From contig PSPX01000010.1 in NCBI GenBank assembly GCA_004195715.1, positions 1 through 37,678 on the forward strand: DNA of 37,678 nt. The letters run 5' to 3'. This DNA is from Methanobacteriota archaeon. Lineage in GTDB: Archaea > Thermoplasmatota > Poseidoniia > Poseidoniales > Thalassarchaeaceae. Under the pieces are notes generated by a model. It made no database searches and was not told the DNA's origin. It saw nothing but the letters and a program-made list of their open reading frames with translations. The position numbers were made by a program, and so were the translations under genes. Positions within the stretch are counted from its first letter, which is position 1; each line of letters starts with the position of its first letter. Positions 8,193-18,600 of the stretch are shown here, piece by piece.

Positions 8193-8717
8193 TTGCTATG
8201 CAAGGCGTTCGTAGAGAGAACTCAAGGCGACGCAGCCGCAGCACGACTCGTGGACCCCGTCAGCACTGCAGTGCTGCTACTGCACCCAATCACAGCACTG
8301 ACACTCATCTGGTTGTTTGTCAAACAGCGCCGCTGGAGGCAACAGAACCTGCTATTGAGGGGCACAGAGAGGGCCACTGCCTTGGATGTCCACCAAGCAA
8401 CCGGTGACAGGATGATGGCGGCGGTCATCGGTGTGATCGCACTCGCATTCGGAGCGCACATCGCGAGAGCCAGTCTCGAAGGCCTCGAAGCGACAGCCTA
8501 CCTCGTTCCCGGACACTTCCATGGGTGGGCCGGGCTGCTCGGACTTCTGTTCATGATTACCCTGTGGAGGGCGGGCCGCAAGACACGCGATTTGAAGTTG
8601 CAGAAGAAATCGTTCGCTCATACTAAGGAACTTCATGGGAGAATCAGCGATGTGATGATGATGCTGGTGACAATCCACGCTTTCCTCGGCTTCCTGTACC
8701 TACTCAAGATCCTGTGA
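8193..8717 (+). CDS. Four-helix His-rich membrane protein (DUF4079/cytochrome b561-like)
   Basis: 174 residues with four predicted membrane helices (about 23-43, 75-92, 109-126, 151-172). Histidines sit at helix positions suitable for haem ligation: H31 (LLLHPITAL), H89, H108/H110 (PGHFHGWAGLLGL), H148 (ELHGRISD) and H162 (TIHAFLGFLYLLKIL). The pattern recalls DUF4079 and other b561-like four-helix bundles in which His pairs on opposing helices may bind haem; this is by eye and not certain. The only start codon before the first helix is TTG 8193, and no Shine-Dalgarno is visible. It is divergent from the PIN protein, with only 16 bp between the outer starts, and its stop abuts the stop of the convergent DHH gene. 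Function unknown; electron transfer at the membrane is the best guess. Confidence 0.6.
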   Translation: MLCKAFVERTQGDAAAARLVDPVSTAVLLLHPITALTLIWLFVKQRRWRQQNLLLRGTERATALDVHQATGDRMMAAVIGVIALAFGAHIARASLEGLEATAYLVPGHFHGWAGLLGLLFMITLWRAGRKTRDLKLQKKSFAHTKELHGRISDVMMMLVTIHAFLGFLYLLKIL

Positions 8718-9698
8718 TCAACGCTCCGCCCACATCTCGAGCCAGACTGCCAGATTCTCTTCGATATCGCCGTTAGTCACTGCTCGGGGAACTCTAGCAC
8801 CGCCCTCAAGCGCCTGTATTCTGCAACCACAGGCGTTGGCATGACCTCCACCATCGGAATCGAATCTGGTCGCAAGCCTAGTCAGGTCGTATATTCCCCC
8901 AGTTGTGTGGAGGAACGAGTTGGTGTAGAATGAGGCAGATACAGGATACCTATCCTCCTCTCCGAAGGAGGCCCCGACATCACCGTGGACAACTAGGCAT
9001 GCGTCACAATCTTCACCCACCAGAGCGGTGACGTGGTAGCCATTCGAACGCAGTCCATGACCCTCAAGCCTCACTATCGCCAACCGGTCCACAACTTCGA
9101 TACTCTCTGAAATCACAGTATCAATCTCTTCTTGCAGCCGCCGCCTTTCGGCAAGAGCGGGGGCGACTTTGGAATCAGAGAGAATATCTCTCACAGAAAC
9201 GCCCTGCTGCAGAGCTTCGAGGATATGAAGAGCCAAGCCAGACTCGACATCAATTAGTCGACCTAACCAAACCACCGGGTGGTCGGAACGGAACTCCTCG
9301 CGGGTGATTCCACCGCCATCCAGTTTGTCGACCCAGACCAGCATATCGGCCATATCACTGAGGTCGGTATTGGTTGCTAGCAGGTCGTAGGCAATACGGG
9401 CAGCCGAAGGAGCCTGCCTCCAAACCACAACCACACCATCATCGTCATGCTCGGTGGGGGCATTGGACTGGTGGTGGTCGATACTCAGCCCGCATTTCGG
9501 ATGGCGTGGCAGGTCGCAAACTGCTGTATGCCTGTCTATGCAATCGTCTAGAAGTCCAGCACGTAGCTCCCCCGGATGGCCAAAAACAACCTCGGCTTCG
9601 GGCCACCAACGCCTCAAAATAGCCCCTGTGACCACACCATCGAGGTCACTGTCTGTGACAATCCTACGGATATCCAGAGACAGTGACTCACTGACCAT
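8718..9698 (-). CDS. DHH/DHHA1-family phosphoesterase
   Basis: 326 residues from ATG 9698 (a GTG at 9725 would add 9). Motifs of the DHH superfamily are in order: TDSDLDGVVTGAI (motif I, metal-binding Asp), CDLPRHP (motif II), SIDHHQSN (the DHH signature, motif III), an Asp in the VWVDKLDGGG region, and DGGGHANACGCRI near the C-terminus (DHHA1 substrate-binding GGGH). This makes it a Mn2+-dependent phosphoesterase related to archaeal RecJ-like/GAN nucleases and nano-RNases (Nrn) or cyclic-dinucleotide phosphodiesterases. The absence of the extra RecJ OB-fold and the small size favour a short-oligonucleotide or small-molecule phosphodiesterase; the substrate cannot be told. The stop codon abuts the stop of the upstream convergent membrane-protein gene. 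Confidence 0.85.
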   Translation of the reverse strand: MVSESLSLDIRRIVTDSDLDGVVTGAILRRWWPEAEVVFGHPGELRAGLLDDCIDRHTAVCDLPRHPKCGLSIDHHQSNAPTEHDDDGVVVVWRQAPSAARIAYDLLATNTDLSDMADMLVWVDKLDGGGITREEFRSDHPVVWLGRLIDVESGLALHILEALQQGVSVRDILSDSKVAPALAERRRLQEEIDTVISESIEVVDRLAIVRLEGHGLRSNGYHVTALVGEDCDACLVVHGDVGASFGEEDRYPVSASFYTNSFLHTTGGIYDLTRLATRFDSDGGGHANACGCRIQALEGGARVPRAVTNGDIEENLAVWLEMWAER

Positions 9699-9795
9699 CT
9701 CAGCAACAACCCCGGCCACTCCCACATTGTGCTTTCTGTCTGTGAGTTTGAGAAACCCATTGCCTCAGAATAGCGTTCACGGTGGCAATTGAGAT

Positions 9796-10233
9796 ATGCA
9801 TGTCCGTTATGCGCATCCTATGGAGACTTCCTGTGGCTTCATCCTACTCAATTACGATAGCGTACTCCTACTGCAGTACCCGCAGGGTCACTGGAGCTTC
9901 CCGAAGGGGCACGTCGAGGAGGGTGAGACCGATCACCACATCACAGCCTCACGCGAACTTGCTGAGGAGACCGGGATAGTCGATATCAGCATTGACGACC
10001 ACTGGGGGACTCGGACCCAGTACACTTTTCGGAGGAAGGGCAGGATGGTGCCCAAGCAAGTATACTGGTACATCGCCGAGACCAGTGAGCTTGACGTAAC
10101 CCTATCTCACGAGCACACCAACTACATGTGGCTTGACTTCGATGAAGCCGAGACACAACTGACTTTCGAGCAGGAGAAGGATATCCTACGGTCTGCCAGA
10201 GAGCACCTGAGTCAGGTTGGGAAAGTGAACTGA
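9796..10233 (+). CDS. Nudix hydrolase, Ap4A hydrolase-like
   Basis: 145 residues (137 if ATG 9820, METSCGFILL, is used, which matches the family start better). The HWSFPKGHVEEGE and RELAEETGI segments are typical of asymmetrical diadenosine-tetraphosphate hydrolases. These cleave Ap4A and related nucleotides, limiting alarmone-like dinucleotides. The Nudix box deviates from G-x5-E-x7-R-E-U-x-E-E-x-G-U: eight residues lie between the first Glu and the Arg-Glu pair instead of seven. The metal-binding RE..EE residues are intact, so activity is likely. It is divergent from the DHH phosphoesterase, so two nucleotide-phosphate hydrolases sit side by side. Confidence 0.87.
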   Translation: MHVRYAHPMETSCGFILLNYDSVLLLQYPQGHWSFPKGHVEEGETDHHITASRELAEETGIVDISIDDHWGTRTQYTFRRKGRMVPKQVYWYIAETSELDVTLSHEHTNYMWLDFDEAETQLTFEQEKDILRSAREHLSQVGKVN

Positions 10234-10272
10234 TTTCAGTATCCACTTATTCTCTATATCTCGAAATTTAGA

Positions 10273-10881
10273 TCAATCTTCGCGCTTGCCAAGAGGAGTC
10301 CAAAGCACCTCTTCCTCACCAGTCATTCTGGCGATCCATCTTCCGAGCACAAACATCCAGTCTGACAGCCTGTTTAGGTAGGATATTACCTCGTCGCGAA
10401 CTGCACTATCACCATCTATATCACGCATCGAACAGGCATGCCTCTCAGCTCGGCGCGCGACGGTTCTAGCTACATGTAGAGTTGCCACGGGGGGCGAACC
10501 GGTGGGCATTATGAAAGACTCTAGAGGATCTAGATTTTCAAGCCATGAATTCATCTCGGCGACCAAGCGGTCGCCAGTGTCTGAGCTGATGAGAACCATT
10601 TGCTCAGGCAGCTTTCCCGGCGTGCACGAACATTCTCCGCCTACGTCGAACAACTCCTGTTGGACCCGACCCATGGCAGCGTCAGCGGAGTTCCGGGACT
10701 CATTCGAGATACCCGGCATGCGGTTGAGTTCCATCCTCACTACCCCTACCTGCGAGTTGACCTCGTCTATCGTCCCGTACAGCCTGACTCGAGGATGCTC
10801 CTTGCCTACCTCGGTACCATCCAATAGACGGGTTCGACCACCGTCACCGACTCCGGTGTGGACCTTGGTAATCCTAACCAT
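10273..10881 (-). CDS. PduO-type cob(I)alamin adenosyltransferase
   Basis: 202 residues from ATG 10881, preceded by GGTGGA; an in-frame GTG at 10890 is less likely. The start contains the ATP-binding TKVHTGVGDGGRTRLLDG segment (canonical T-x-TGD-x-G-x-T), followed by HPRVRLYGTIDEVNS, and the C-terminal third holds ARTVARRAER and SYLNRLSDWMFVLGRW, the classic PduO/MMAB helices with the cobalamin-proximal residues. It transfers the 5'-deoxyadenosyl group of ATP to cob(I)alamin, making coenzyme B12 for enzymes such as methylmalonyl-CoA mutase; this would connect propionyl-CoA from odd-chain or branched acyl chains to central metabolism. It lies 27 bp downstream of the membrane protein gene and is probably co-transcribed with it and the 107-aa gene. 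Confidence 0.92.
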   Translation of the reverse strand: MVRITKVHTGVGDGGRTRLLDGTEVGKEHPRVRLYGTIDEVNSQVGVVRMELNRMPGISNESRNSADAAMGRVQQELFDVGGECSCTPGKLPEQMVLISSDTGDRLVAEMNSWLENLDPLESFIMPTGSPPVATLHVARTVARRAERHACSMRDIDGDSAVRDEVISYLNRLSDWMFVLGRWIARMTGEEEVLWTPLGKRED

Positions 10882-10908
10882 GCTGTCCACCGATTCGGCT
10901 ATGTGATA

Positions 10909-11625
10909 TCAATCGTCCCGAATCATCGCTGACTGGATTTGACCCAGAGAATCCTCAATTGCTTCAACCCATGACTGATCCACCGACTCCCACCCGCCAG
11001 CCTTCTCGAGCTCGACGACATGCTCTTGCTCGGCCTCGATATCGCCCGCATGTCGGTGAATAAGAACGAGAGCAGCATGACTCATCGTATTGATCCACGG
11101 ATCCTCCATGTCCCACGAACGCTCGAAGTGCGCGACTGCTCCGTTCGGACCGTGAATCAGGCCACGTCGGACCTGTCTAAGTCCGGATTTTGACCAGGAA
11201 ATTCCCTGTACTCCGACCACGAGTCCTCTGAATGCTAAGTAGATCTCCAGCATGACAAGCAGAGAGGCGACAGAGAAAGAGCCTATCTGCTCGGCTTGAC
11301 CCATCCCCGACCATCGATCCACCATCAGACTGGTCGCACCCATGCACAGCAGGATGCCCCCGAAGGGCGCAACTATCACGTCGTTTCGTAGCATCGACAT
11401 CTGAATCACCCCTATGACCACGGCAGCCCCTCCGACCACTGTGGCTACCACCGCCGGCACCGACTCACCGGTGTCCCTAGGAGCAGTGGTGGACAACCAC
11501 AGGATGGCACCCGTCACAAGCAGTACTAGAGCGAACCTACCACTTATCTCAGGGAAAGGTTGGTGCCGGGAGTAGTTGAGCACGACGAGACCAATGCCGA
11601 CGAACAAAGCAATCCAGAACAGCAT
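10909..11625 (-). CDS. Five-helix membrane protein with cytosolic TPR-like tail, unknown function
   Basis: 238 residues from ATG 11625, chosen because it opens directly into a hydrophobic helix (MLFWIALFVGIGLVVL) and lies 4 bp after the stop of the upstream gene. Hydrophobic segments are at about 2-18, 30-46, 57-75, 83-101 and 115-138. The remaining 100 residues are soluble; a HFERSW...HAALVLIHRHAGDIEAEQEHVVEL stretch looks like one or two TPR-type helical pairs. I do not recognise the family. The protein probably sits in the cytoplasmic membrane and presents the helical tail to the cytoplasm. It appears to be the middle gene of a three-gene minus-strand operon ending in the cobalamin adenosyltransferase, but nothing in it suggests B12 chemistry. 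Confidence 0.7.
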   Translation of the reverse strand: MLFWIALFVGIGLVVLNYSRHQPFPEISGRFALVLLVTGAILWLSTTAPRDTGESVPAVVATVVGGAAVVIGVIQMSMLRNDVIVAPFGGILLCMGATSLMVDRWSGMGQAEQIGSFSVASLLVMLEIYLAFRGLVVGVQGISWSKSGLRQVRRGLIHGPNGAVAHFERSWDMEDPWINTMSHAALVLIHRHAGDIEAEQEHVVELEKAGGWESVDQSWVEAIEDSLGQIQSAMIRDD

Positions 11626-11629
11626 GGAA

Positions 11630-11953
11630 TCACTCCTCCAAGGATTCTTCACGCCATCCAGGGTTCCAGAACTCCTCGTTGTCCAGCCACTCCAGCCAAG
11701 TCCCTGCATCCGCTTGGAGTAGCTTGTAGGCCCTACGCTCGAGTCCATCCAGCAGCGAGGAATCTACTTCTTCCCTGTCACGGGACTCGTTCCACTCGGC
11801 CCGCATCGCGCTGACTTGACGCTGACCTTCTTCGTGATCGTCGTAGCAGCGCTCGCAGGTCTCCCTGAGGTCCTGAATCCACATTCTGGCCCCACGCATG
11901 TGAGGCTCCTCATCGAGAGCCTTCTCCTTGCGCTTGAACGGCCACCATCCCAT
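11630..11953 (-). CDS. Small charged helical protein, unknown function
   Basis: 107 residues, rich in Glu, Arg and Trp, with no membrane segment or signal peptide. It begins MGWWPFKRKEKALDEEP and is dominated by predicted amphipathic helices that could form a coiled coil between residues 20 and 85; a single CERCYDDH segment has a C-x2-C pair without a partner pair. It lies immediately upstream (4 bp) of the membrane protein gene in the same direction, so the two probably work together. No known family recognised. The gene is divergent from rlmH, with 79 bp between the starts. Confidence 0.6.
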   Translation of the reverse strand: MGWWPFKRKEKALDEEPHMRGARMWIQDLRETCERCYDDHEEGQRQVSAMRAEWNESRDREEVDSSLLDGLERRAYKLLQADAGTWLEWLDNEEFWNPGWREESLEE

Positions 11954-12032
11954 CTCTATCGATACTTCCGCTACAGCCGACTTTCTTGATGCTTTGCGAA
12001 CCGCTCAAGTCGCAGACCGGACTCGAAGTGGC

Positions 12033-12467
12033 ATGGGCCGCATAGTCGTGCACCTCCACGGCGCAGCGAAGAACACCTCTCATAGAGCATCGATTTCGGA
12101 CTACTCAGCAAGACTGAGAGGAGAGGGTGTGAGGATTATCGAGCACAGCGACAGGACCACCGCGCAGGGCTACTTGGAAGAGGTACTCAGAGGTGCAGAA
12201 AACAGGTCTGTGTTACTCCTGCAGGAGAGCGGTGAGATGCACGACAGCGAGACCTTTGCCTCGATTTACGGGCACTGGCGACTGTCACGAGAGGAGACTC
12301 ATCTGGTGGTTGGTCCCGCTGATGGATTTGGCGATGCTGGAGTGAACCACAAGGCAATATCTCTGGGCCCCTTGACCATGCAGCACGAGCTCGCTGCCGT
12401 AGTGCTGCTGGAGCAGCTCTACCGAGCCACCACCATCCTCGGAGGGAGCCCGTATCACAGGGGCTGA
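12033..12467 (+). CDS. rlmH: RlmH-like SPOUT methyltransferase (23S rRNA m3-pseudouridine)
   Basis: 144 residues from ATG 12033; the frame extends upstream to 11928, but those residues are not family-like and would overlap the divergent gene. The C-terminal half carries RlmH hallmarks: a LLLQESGEMHDSETFA segment (family L-D-x-x-G-x-x-x-S-S-E-x-F-A), a VVGPADGF loop where bacterial proteins have IGGxxG, ISLGPLTMQHELAAVVLLEQLYRA, and the terminal GGSPYHRG. RlmH uses S-adenosylmethionine and a trefoil knot to N3-methylate pseudouridine 1915 in helix 69 of 23S rRNA on assembled ribosomes. Some archaea have homologues, whose target is less certain. The GGxxG loop is replaced by GPADG, a small oddity. 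Confidence 0.85.
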   Translation: MGRIVVHLHGAAKNTSHRASISDYSARLRGEGVRIIEHSDRTTAQGYLEEVLRGAENRSVLLLQESGEMHDSETFASIYGHWRLSREETHLVVGPADGFGDAGVNHKAISLGPLTMQHELAAVVLLEQLYRATTILGGSPYHRG

Positions 12468-12609
12468 CACCAATCCCAATTCTCGAAACATCAGAATAGG
12501 GTTGGCACGGATTGTGATACTAAACATACTTCGGTGATACGCACGCGCACACGCGAGGGGTTCTGTTGATAAGCAGGCCGAATTTGACGGAGCACTTCGG
12601 GGTCGAAAG
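12468..12609 (+). promoter_or_regulatory. Intergenic leader of the giant surface-protein gene
   Basis: 142 bases without a gene between rlmH and the giant gene. It holds an AT-richer stretch around 12510-12535 (gtgatactaaacatac) that could contain a TATA element for an independent promoter, followed by a GC-rich cgcacgcgcacacgcg run. No hairpin terminator or clear Shine-Dalgarno is evident. Confidence 0.3.
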
Positions 12610-15600
12610 ATGGACGAGAACAAAGTAATGATTGGTGACAGAAAGAGGAGAAACTCCGCGATAGCAGTAGTGATGCTAATGTTGCTGAGTTCACAGATGT
12701 ACAACTTGCTAAACTTCGAGGATGAAGATCCAGAGGAGTCCGTCTGGGGTGCTGTTCCACACAGGACTGCGTACCAGCAGATGAATCAGGCCTCCGGTCC
12801 GATGTCAGGCGACAGTCAGGGGCAGCCAGCAACCGAGTTCTCCTTTGACCAAGTGAGTTTCACCGACCCGTCGTACCATGACCCCGCATCGTTCTACGGC
12901 CAGGTGTCAAACCCGGCAGCCCTCAACCTTGATGCTGGCTACGGCTTCTTCCTTGAGGAGACACAGACTGAGGACCACGACAACGACGGTATCGATGACC
13001 TGCACGACCTCGATGACGACAACGACGGAATTGTTGACCTAATCGAGCGCTTTGACGGATGCTACGGCACCGATCCCTTCGACCACGACAACGACGGCAC
13101 CTTAGATGAATTCGACTGGGATGACGACAACGACGGCATCCTCGAGGGACCTATTGACTACTCGCAGGGAGCCGATCCTAAGAACGTCAGCGCTGACCGC
13201 TTTGTAGACCCCGATACAGTTCACCCTTGGACTGGAACCCCCGTAGGAATCGGCTATCGAGTTGACCAGAACCCGATGGACCACGACAACGACGGTATCA
13301 CCGATGATGACACCGACGGCACCGGCCCAGACTCTTTTGACGAAGACGATGACAACGATGGCCGCATTGACCAGTTTAAGTGGCCGTGCGATTTTGATGG
13401 CGACGGTTTCCAGGACTACTTCGACCTCGATGACGACGGCGATGGCGTGCTGGACCTCTGGGACGAGCACCCATGGGACAGCACAATGACCCGCAATGTG
13501 ACTTCTACTGCTCCACTATGGGACGAAGCCAAGGTGTGGACAGCAGGCGCTACCACTCACAACGTGAACATCATCAGCACAGGATATACGCCTACTGATC
13601 TGAACATCAAGGCCGGCGACACTGTGGTCTGGACCAACACCGACACCACTGATCACACCGTCACCCACGATGGCCCCGCCTTCGACAGTATGATGATTTC
13701 ACCGGGTGCCTCATGGAGTTTCACTTTCACCACCGCAGGGACCTACAACTACTCCTGCATGCTTCACCCGTTGATGACCGGGACTGTCACCGTAACCTCC
13801 TCGGGAACTACTACCAACACCTATTCTAGTTTCGTAGGAGGTGTCGATTACGTGCAGCGCGAGCTCCTTTGGCATCCTAGGAATCAGACTTTCGACACGA
13901 TTATCGATGGCGATCTGGATGGCGATGGAATTCCCAACTTCATCGATCCTGATAACGACAACGATGGCACTCCCGACTCTGCCGACACCGACGACGACAA
14001 CGACGGCTTGATGGACATGTACGATGTCGACGATGACAACGACGGCATTCCGGATACATGCTATCAGGTCGACACCAATGGCGACGGTGTGGGAGACTAT
14101 CCGGTGCCATACACCAGGATAGAGATACCTGGCATAGATTGCGAGCTGGACTACGATCGGGATCTCGATGATGACAGGTACCGACCGATAGACCAGGACT
14201 ACGATTTGGTATGGGACTGGCTTGATGAGGACATGGGAGGTTCTGCAATGCCCGACAACCCCCTCGGTGGCCCTTCGATTAACCCCGACGACATCCCATT
14301 CGATCTCGACAACGACGGCATTCCCAATGAGGAAGACCCATTCATGATGTCGACCGACGATGAGGTTCAGACCTGGAACTGCCCCAGCCTCACCAACCCC
14401 AACCCGGTCAACTCGCACGAGAACTGCGTCCTGATGCGAAAATCGTACACCGGCAACAACGATTGGGACGGCGACGGCATCAACAACTGGGAGGACGTCG
14501 ACGACGACAACGACGGAATCCTCGACTGGCTCGACATCGACGAGGACTGCGATTTCGACGACGACAATGACCTCCACCTGTTGAACGGCTCGATGTTCCG
14601 TGACGACGGCCCCAACCACCTCGACACCGATATCGATGGCGACGGACTGCCGAACGACATCGACTGGGACGACGACAACGACGGACTCTCTGACTACTAC
14701 GACCCCGATGACGGCAACTGTGGTATCGTCGACTCCGATCAGACAGACCCGTTCAACAGCCAATACTACTCACACAGCGATGGCGACCCGATAGACGGCT
14801 CCGACGACGGTGACATCTACTCCCACGATGTCGCTCACTTCTTCTACTGGAACCAGACCTGGATGTTCAACCCGTTCAGCCTAGACAACAATTTCGTCCT
14901 CGACTACAACGGCTACGACAACAACAACGGGACCATAACCAACGGCAAAGTTCCCGAGATGTACTGGTATGTTCTCATGAAGTGGAGCCCATACAATGGC
15001 GACAATTACTTTGACATCGACCTCGATGGCGACTCTCTCGTCAACGGTATCGACACCGACCAAGACGGTGACGGACTGCCAGACTGGTGGGACCAAGACG
15101 AGGGCAACGACGGCGTTCTCGATGTGGACGACATCAAGATGGGTGGAACCTTCGACGATGGGACCTGCGGTTCCTCTTTGGTTTTCGCGGTTCTGCAGGG
15201 TGCAGTGGCTGAACACGCCTGCGGTCTGGCATACGCCTGGTTGTATGGATACCCCTTGCAAAGCGCTACCCGAACTCAACAGACCATCTATACTGCACCT
15301 TACAGTACTAGGCCGGACTACGAGTTCGACGAAGGCGCATACAACGGCAGTAACTCGCAGGGCCAGTGGACCTGCATCAAGAACTGCTTCTGGTTCGACT
15401 TCTTCGGAAATCAGGATGTCGGCCCCAGCGCAGCTGTCACCTACAACCAAATCAAGAACAACCGCGACTTGTGGATAGCCTACGTTGGCGTGAACTATGG
15501 CTTGTTCCAATGGAATTCCGATGGTAACGCCAACATGTTCCCAGACGAGGTAGCCGACCTACTGAACAACGACGTCGACCCCGACGACGACTGTGGGGCG

Positions 15601-18600
15601 CCTATCGCTGGTAACATGAATCCGCAGTGCATGTTCAATGACACCGCCGACCTCGATGATGACTTCGATGGAATCTACGACCATTGGGATGTTGACGATG
15701 ACAATGACGGCATATGGGACTACTTCGAAGTCGATGTTGACGACGACTGGGACGACGATGCCAGCACCGAGCCGGATGGCTCATTCTTCATCGGCACTAA
15801 CTGCGAGGACAACGACGACGATGGCACCGACACCGATCCCGACGGCGACGGCTGGTTCCAAGCGGTCTGGGATAAGGGAGTTCTAGGACAGGGACTGCTG
15901 CACCCGAAGTACTACGATGTTGACAATGACAACGATGGGGTCCCTGATGGAGAGGATCCTGATGACGACAACAATGGTCTCTTAGACGTTGCTCAGGAGC
16001 TGCTTTGCTTCACCGGCGAGGAGCAGTCACCGTGGGACCACGACGATGATGGGGTCCTTGACTGGGCTGACGACGACTGGGATGGCGATGGACTGGTCAA
16101 CACCCTCGAGCTGGCTTCTGCCACACCGTGGATTACCCCTTGGGACCACGACAACGATGGCCTGAGAGACGACGTCGACCTCGACGACGACTCCGATGGC
16201 ATGCTCGACGAGGACGAGGTCATGCTATGGCCATCGAGGTTTAACAGTGAGTCGACGAACCCGTGGGACCACGACGACTTTGGCGACGGTTCTGGCATAT
16301 CCAATCCTTCGGACCCCAATACTGGCCCCGACGCGAGAGACCAGGACGACGACGCCGACAACCGCACTGATCTGGACTGGGATCACCTTGAGGAGGGCTG
16401 GACATCCGACAACTGCACCAACGGTGCTGAGTCCAGCGACTGGGACCACGACAACGATTGCATCCCCGACGAAGACGACAAGATACCCACTAGGATATCG
16501 ATGACTGTACCAGAGGTTCTGTGGCTCGACAACCGCTTCCCAGCGAAGTTCAATGGGACGGTGAACTGGCTCGATCCGATACTAGGTGTATTCATGCCTG
16601 CATCCGACCTGCCAGTTCAGGTCCACATAGAGTGGTCAAGAAACGGAACTTCGGCAGTAGAAACGGTAAACGTTCTAACTAATCAGGACGGCGACTTCGT
16701 AGTCGGGCAATTCCTGTTCCCCGAAGATATCCACGTCGGTGACAACACTACCTACGTGGTTTACGCTGAGGTCACAGAGATGTTCGTGCACGACGGTTCC
16801 ACAACCGAGCCCGTACCGGTTGAAGTGCGGGCCAACACCACCATCGATTATGTCGCATGGACTTACTTTCGTAGCGACGAACAACCTCTCTTCGTCGACT
16901 TCAAGGTACACTATACTGCTGATTGGGAGCGCGGCATCTTTGGCAACAGACTGTCCCATGCCCCGGTCTCATTCACCATCAGCGGCGGCATCTTTGGTAA
17001 CCACACCCACCCCACTGTGTTCGACGGCTACGGCTACGGTCACAGGGCGGATGTGGGCGGATGGGTCTCACTGACCTTCGTGCAAACGAGCGGCTCCCAG
17101 GGCGTCTGGAAGCAGGTGCGGTGGAACTCGACCATGGACAATGGAGTTGGTAAGGTTCCTGGTGGCTATCAAGAGATTGTATGGGATAACTTCTCCAAGG
17201 CCCACAACGTCATCGGGCGCTACAACTACACCAACACCAGTCTGCCGATAGGGGACTACGCCTTCGTCGGATACTCTAGGCCGGACCTTGGTGCTGAGTG
17301 GCCGTGGCCTTTCCTAGAGGGGGATAACACAGACAGCTTCGCCATACGCTCCATGCATCGGATGTACGTCGAGGCCGATATCATCACTCCTTCTATTCGA
17401 CCGGTTTACTTCTGGGACTCAACTCAATTCACCGGCTCCTCCTTTGGGGCTTGGAGGGCGCTGTTCCACACCCCCTCCCTGGCCAACGCCGGCATAGATT
17501 ACGCTGATGCCAGCCTAGGTAAGCCGTACGCCATGCAGTGGGATGGAACCCCAGGAGGACTGACCGGCCAGGCGGCCACGCTACGCCCGTTCCTCAATTC
17601 GAACGGTACTCACTGGTTCATCTCAATGCAGAACGGAGGCGATTTCAATGTGCCACCATGCGGTCCCGTGGATCCACTCGACCCCGACAGCGCCATCCGC
17701 TGCGAGATCGTGCCTGAGATGTTCACAGGTGAGGAGTTCAGAGTCATAGGAACAGTCTGGAACCGTACTATGACCGCTTGGCCGCACGACCCGATGGCTC
17801 TGCAGATCGACGTCGATCACAACGGCGTCTTCGCGGGCTCTCAGGAGACAGGTTTCGCCCGTGTGCCTCAGATGGTAAATGGAGAAGCCACCTTCGACTA
17901 CAACTGGACATGGTACTCACAGTACTCAGCCGGAGTCTTTGGCATCCGCGCCGACTTCACTAATTCGAACTACTATTTCACGGGCAATCAGACTGCGGTG
18001 CTGGCACCTACCGGGGCATACGCCAACGTCTCCGTAATCGGAACCACCGACTTCCAACTGAACAATATCCCCCGCCTCTACCGCGGACAGAACACCACAA
18101 TTGAGGCGAGGCTGATAGACAATGCGTACCAACCGGTCCGTGATGCTCCCGTCAACTTCACTTGGTCTGCCGACGGCACCAACGACCTCGCTGTGACCGA
18201 CCACAACGGGGTTTTCTCGGTCAACCTGACCATCGACAAGCAGCACGAGCTCGGTAACTTCACTCTAAGTTACTCTTACCCGGGCGACCCGATACGACAG
18301 GGCAGCTCTTCAGAGATCCATCTATGGGTGGTCTCTAGGACCCTAGTAACGCTACAGAGCGCTACATCAGGCGCCATGAGCAGCGGCGACATCTGGGAGT
18401 TCTCGGGACAGATTACCGATGACAACCGCACTCCTGACCCGACCGTATTCGACGCTGGACAGGCTCTCGATGGATGCGGCGACAACGGTGGCGAGGTACT
18501 TATCATCTTCGAAGGAACCGACTTCGAGGATCGCACTCACCGCCAGATAGTTGAAATCGCCTGTCCTAGCGCCGGCTCGATTCACCACGACATCACGCTC

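Noticed and set aside
11928-12032. Upstream extension of rlmH to 11928
   Set aside because: Residues do not look like RlmH and would overlap the start of the divergent 107-aa gene; ATG 12033 gives the expected N-terminus.
13711-14763. 350-codon antisense open frame inside the giant gene
   Set aside because: Val/Ile-rich translation arises from the reverse complement of gac/aac/gat repeats; it lacks any domain and overlaps an obvious gene.
12973-16485. CRISPR-like or satellite repeat array
   Set aside because: Repeats are coding, imperfect and of irregular spacing; they encode Ca2+-binding Asp motifs.
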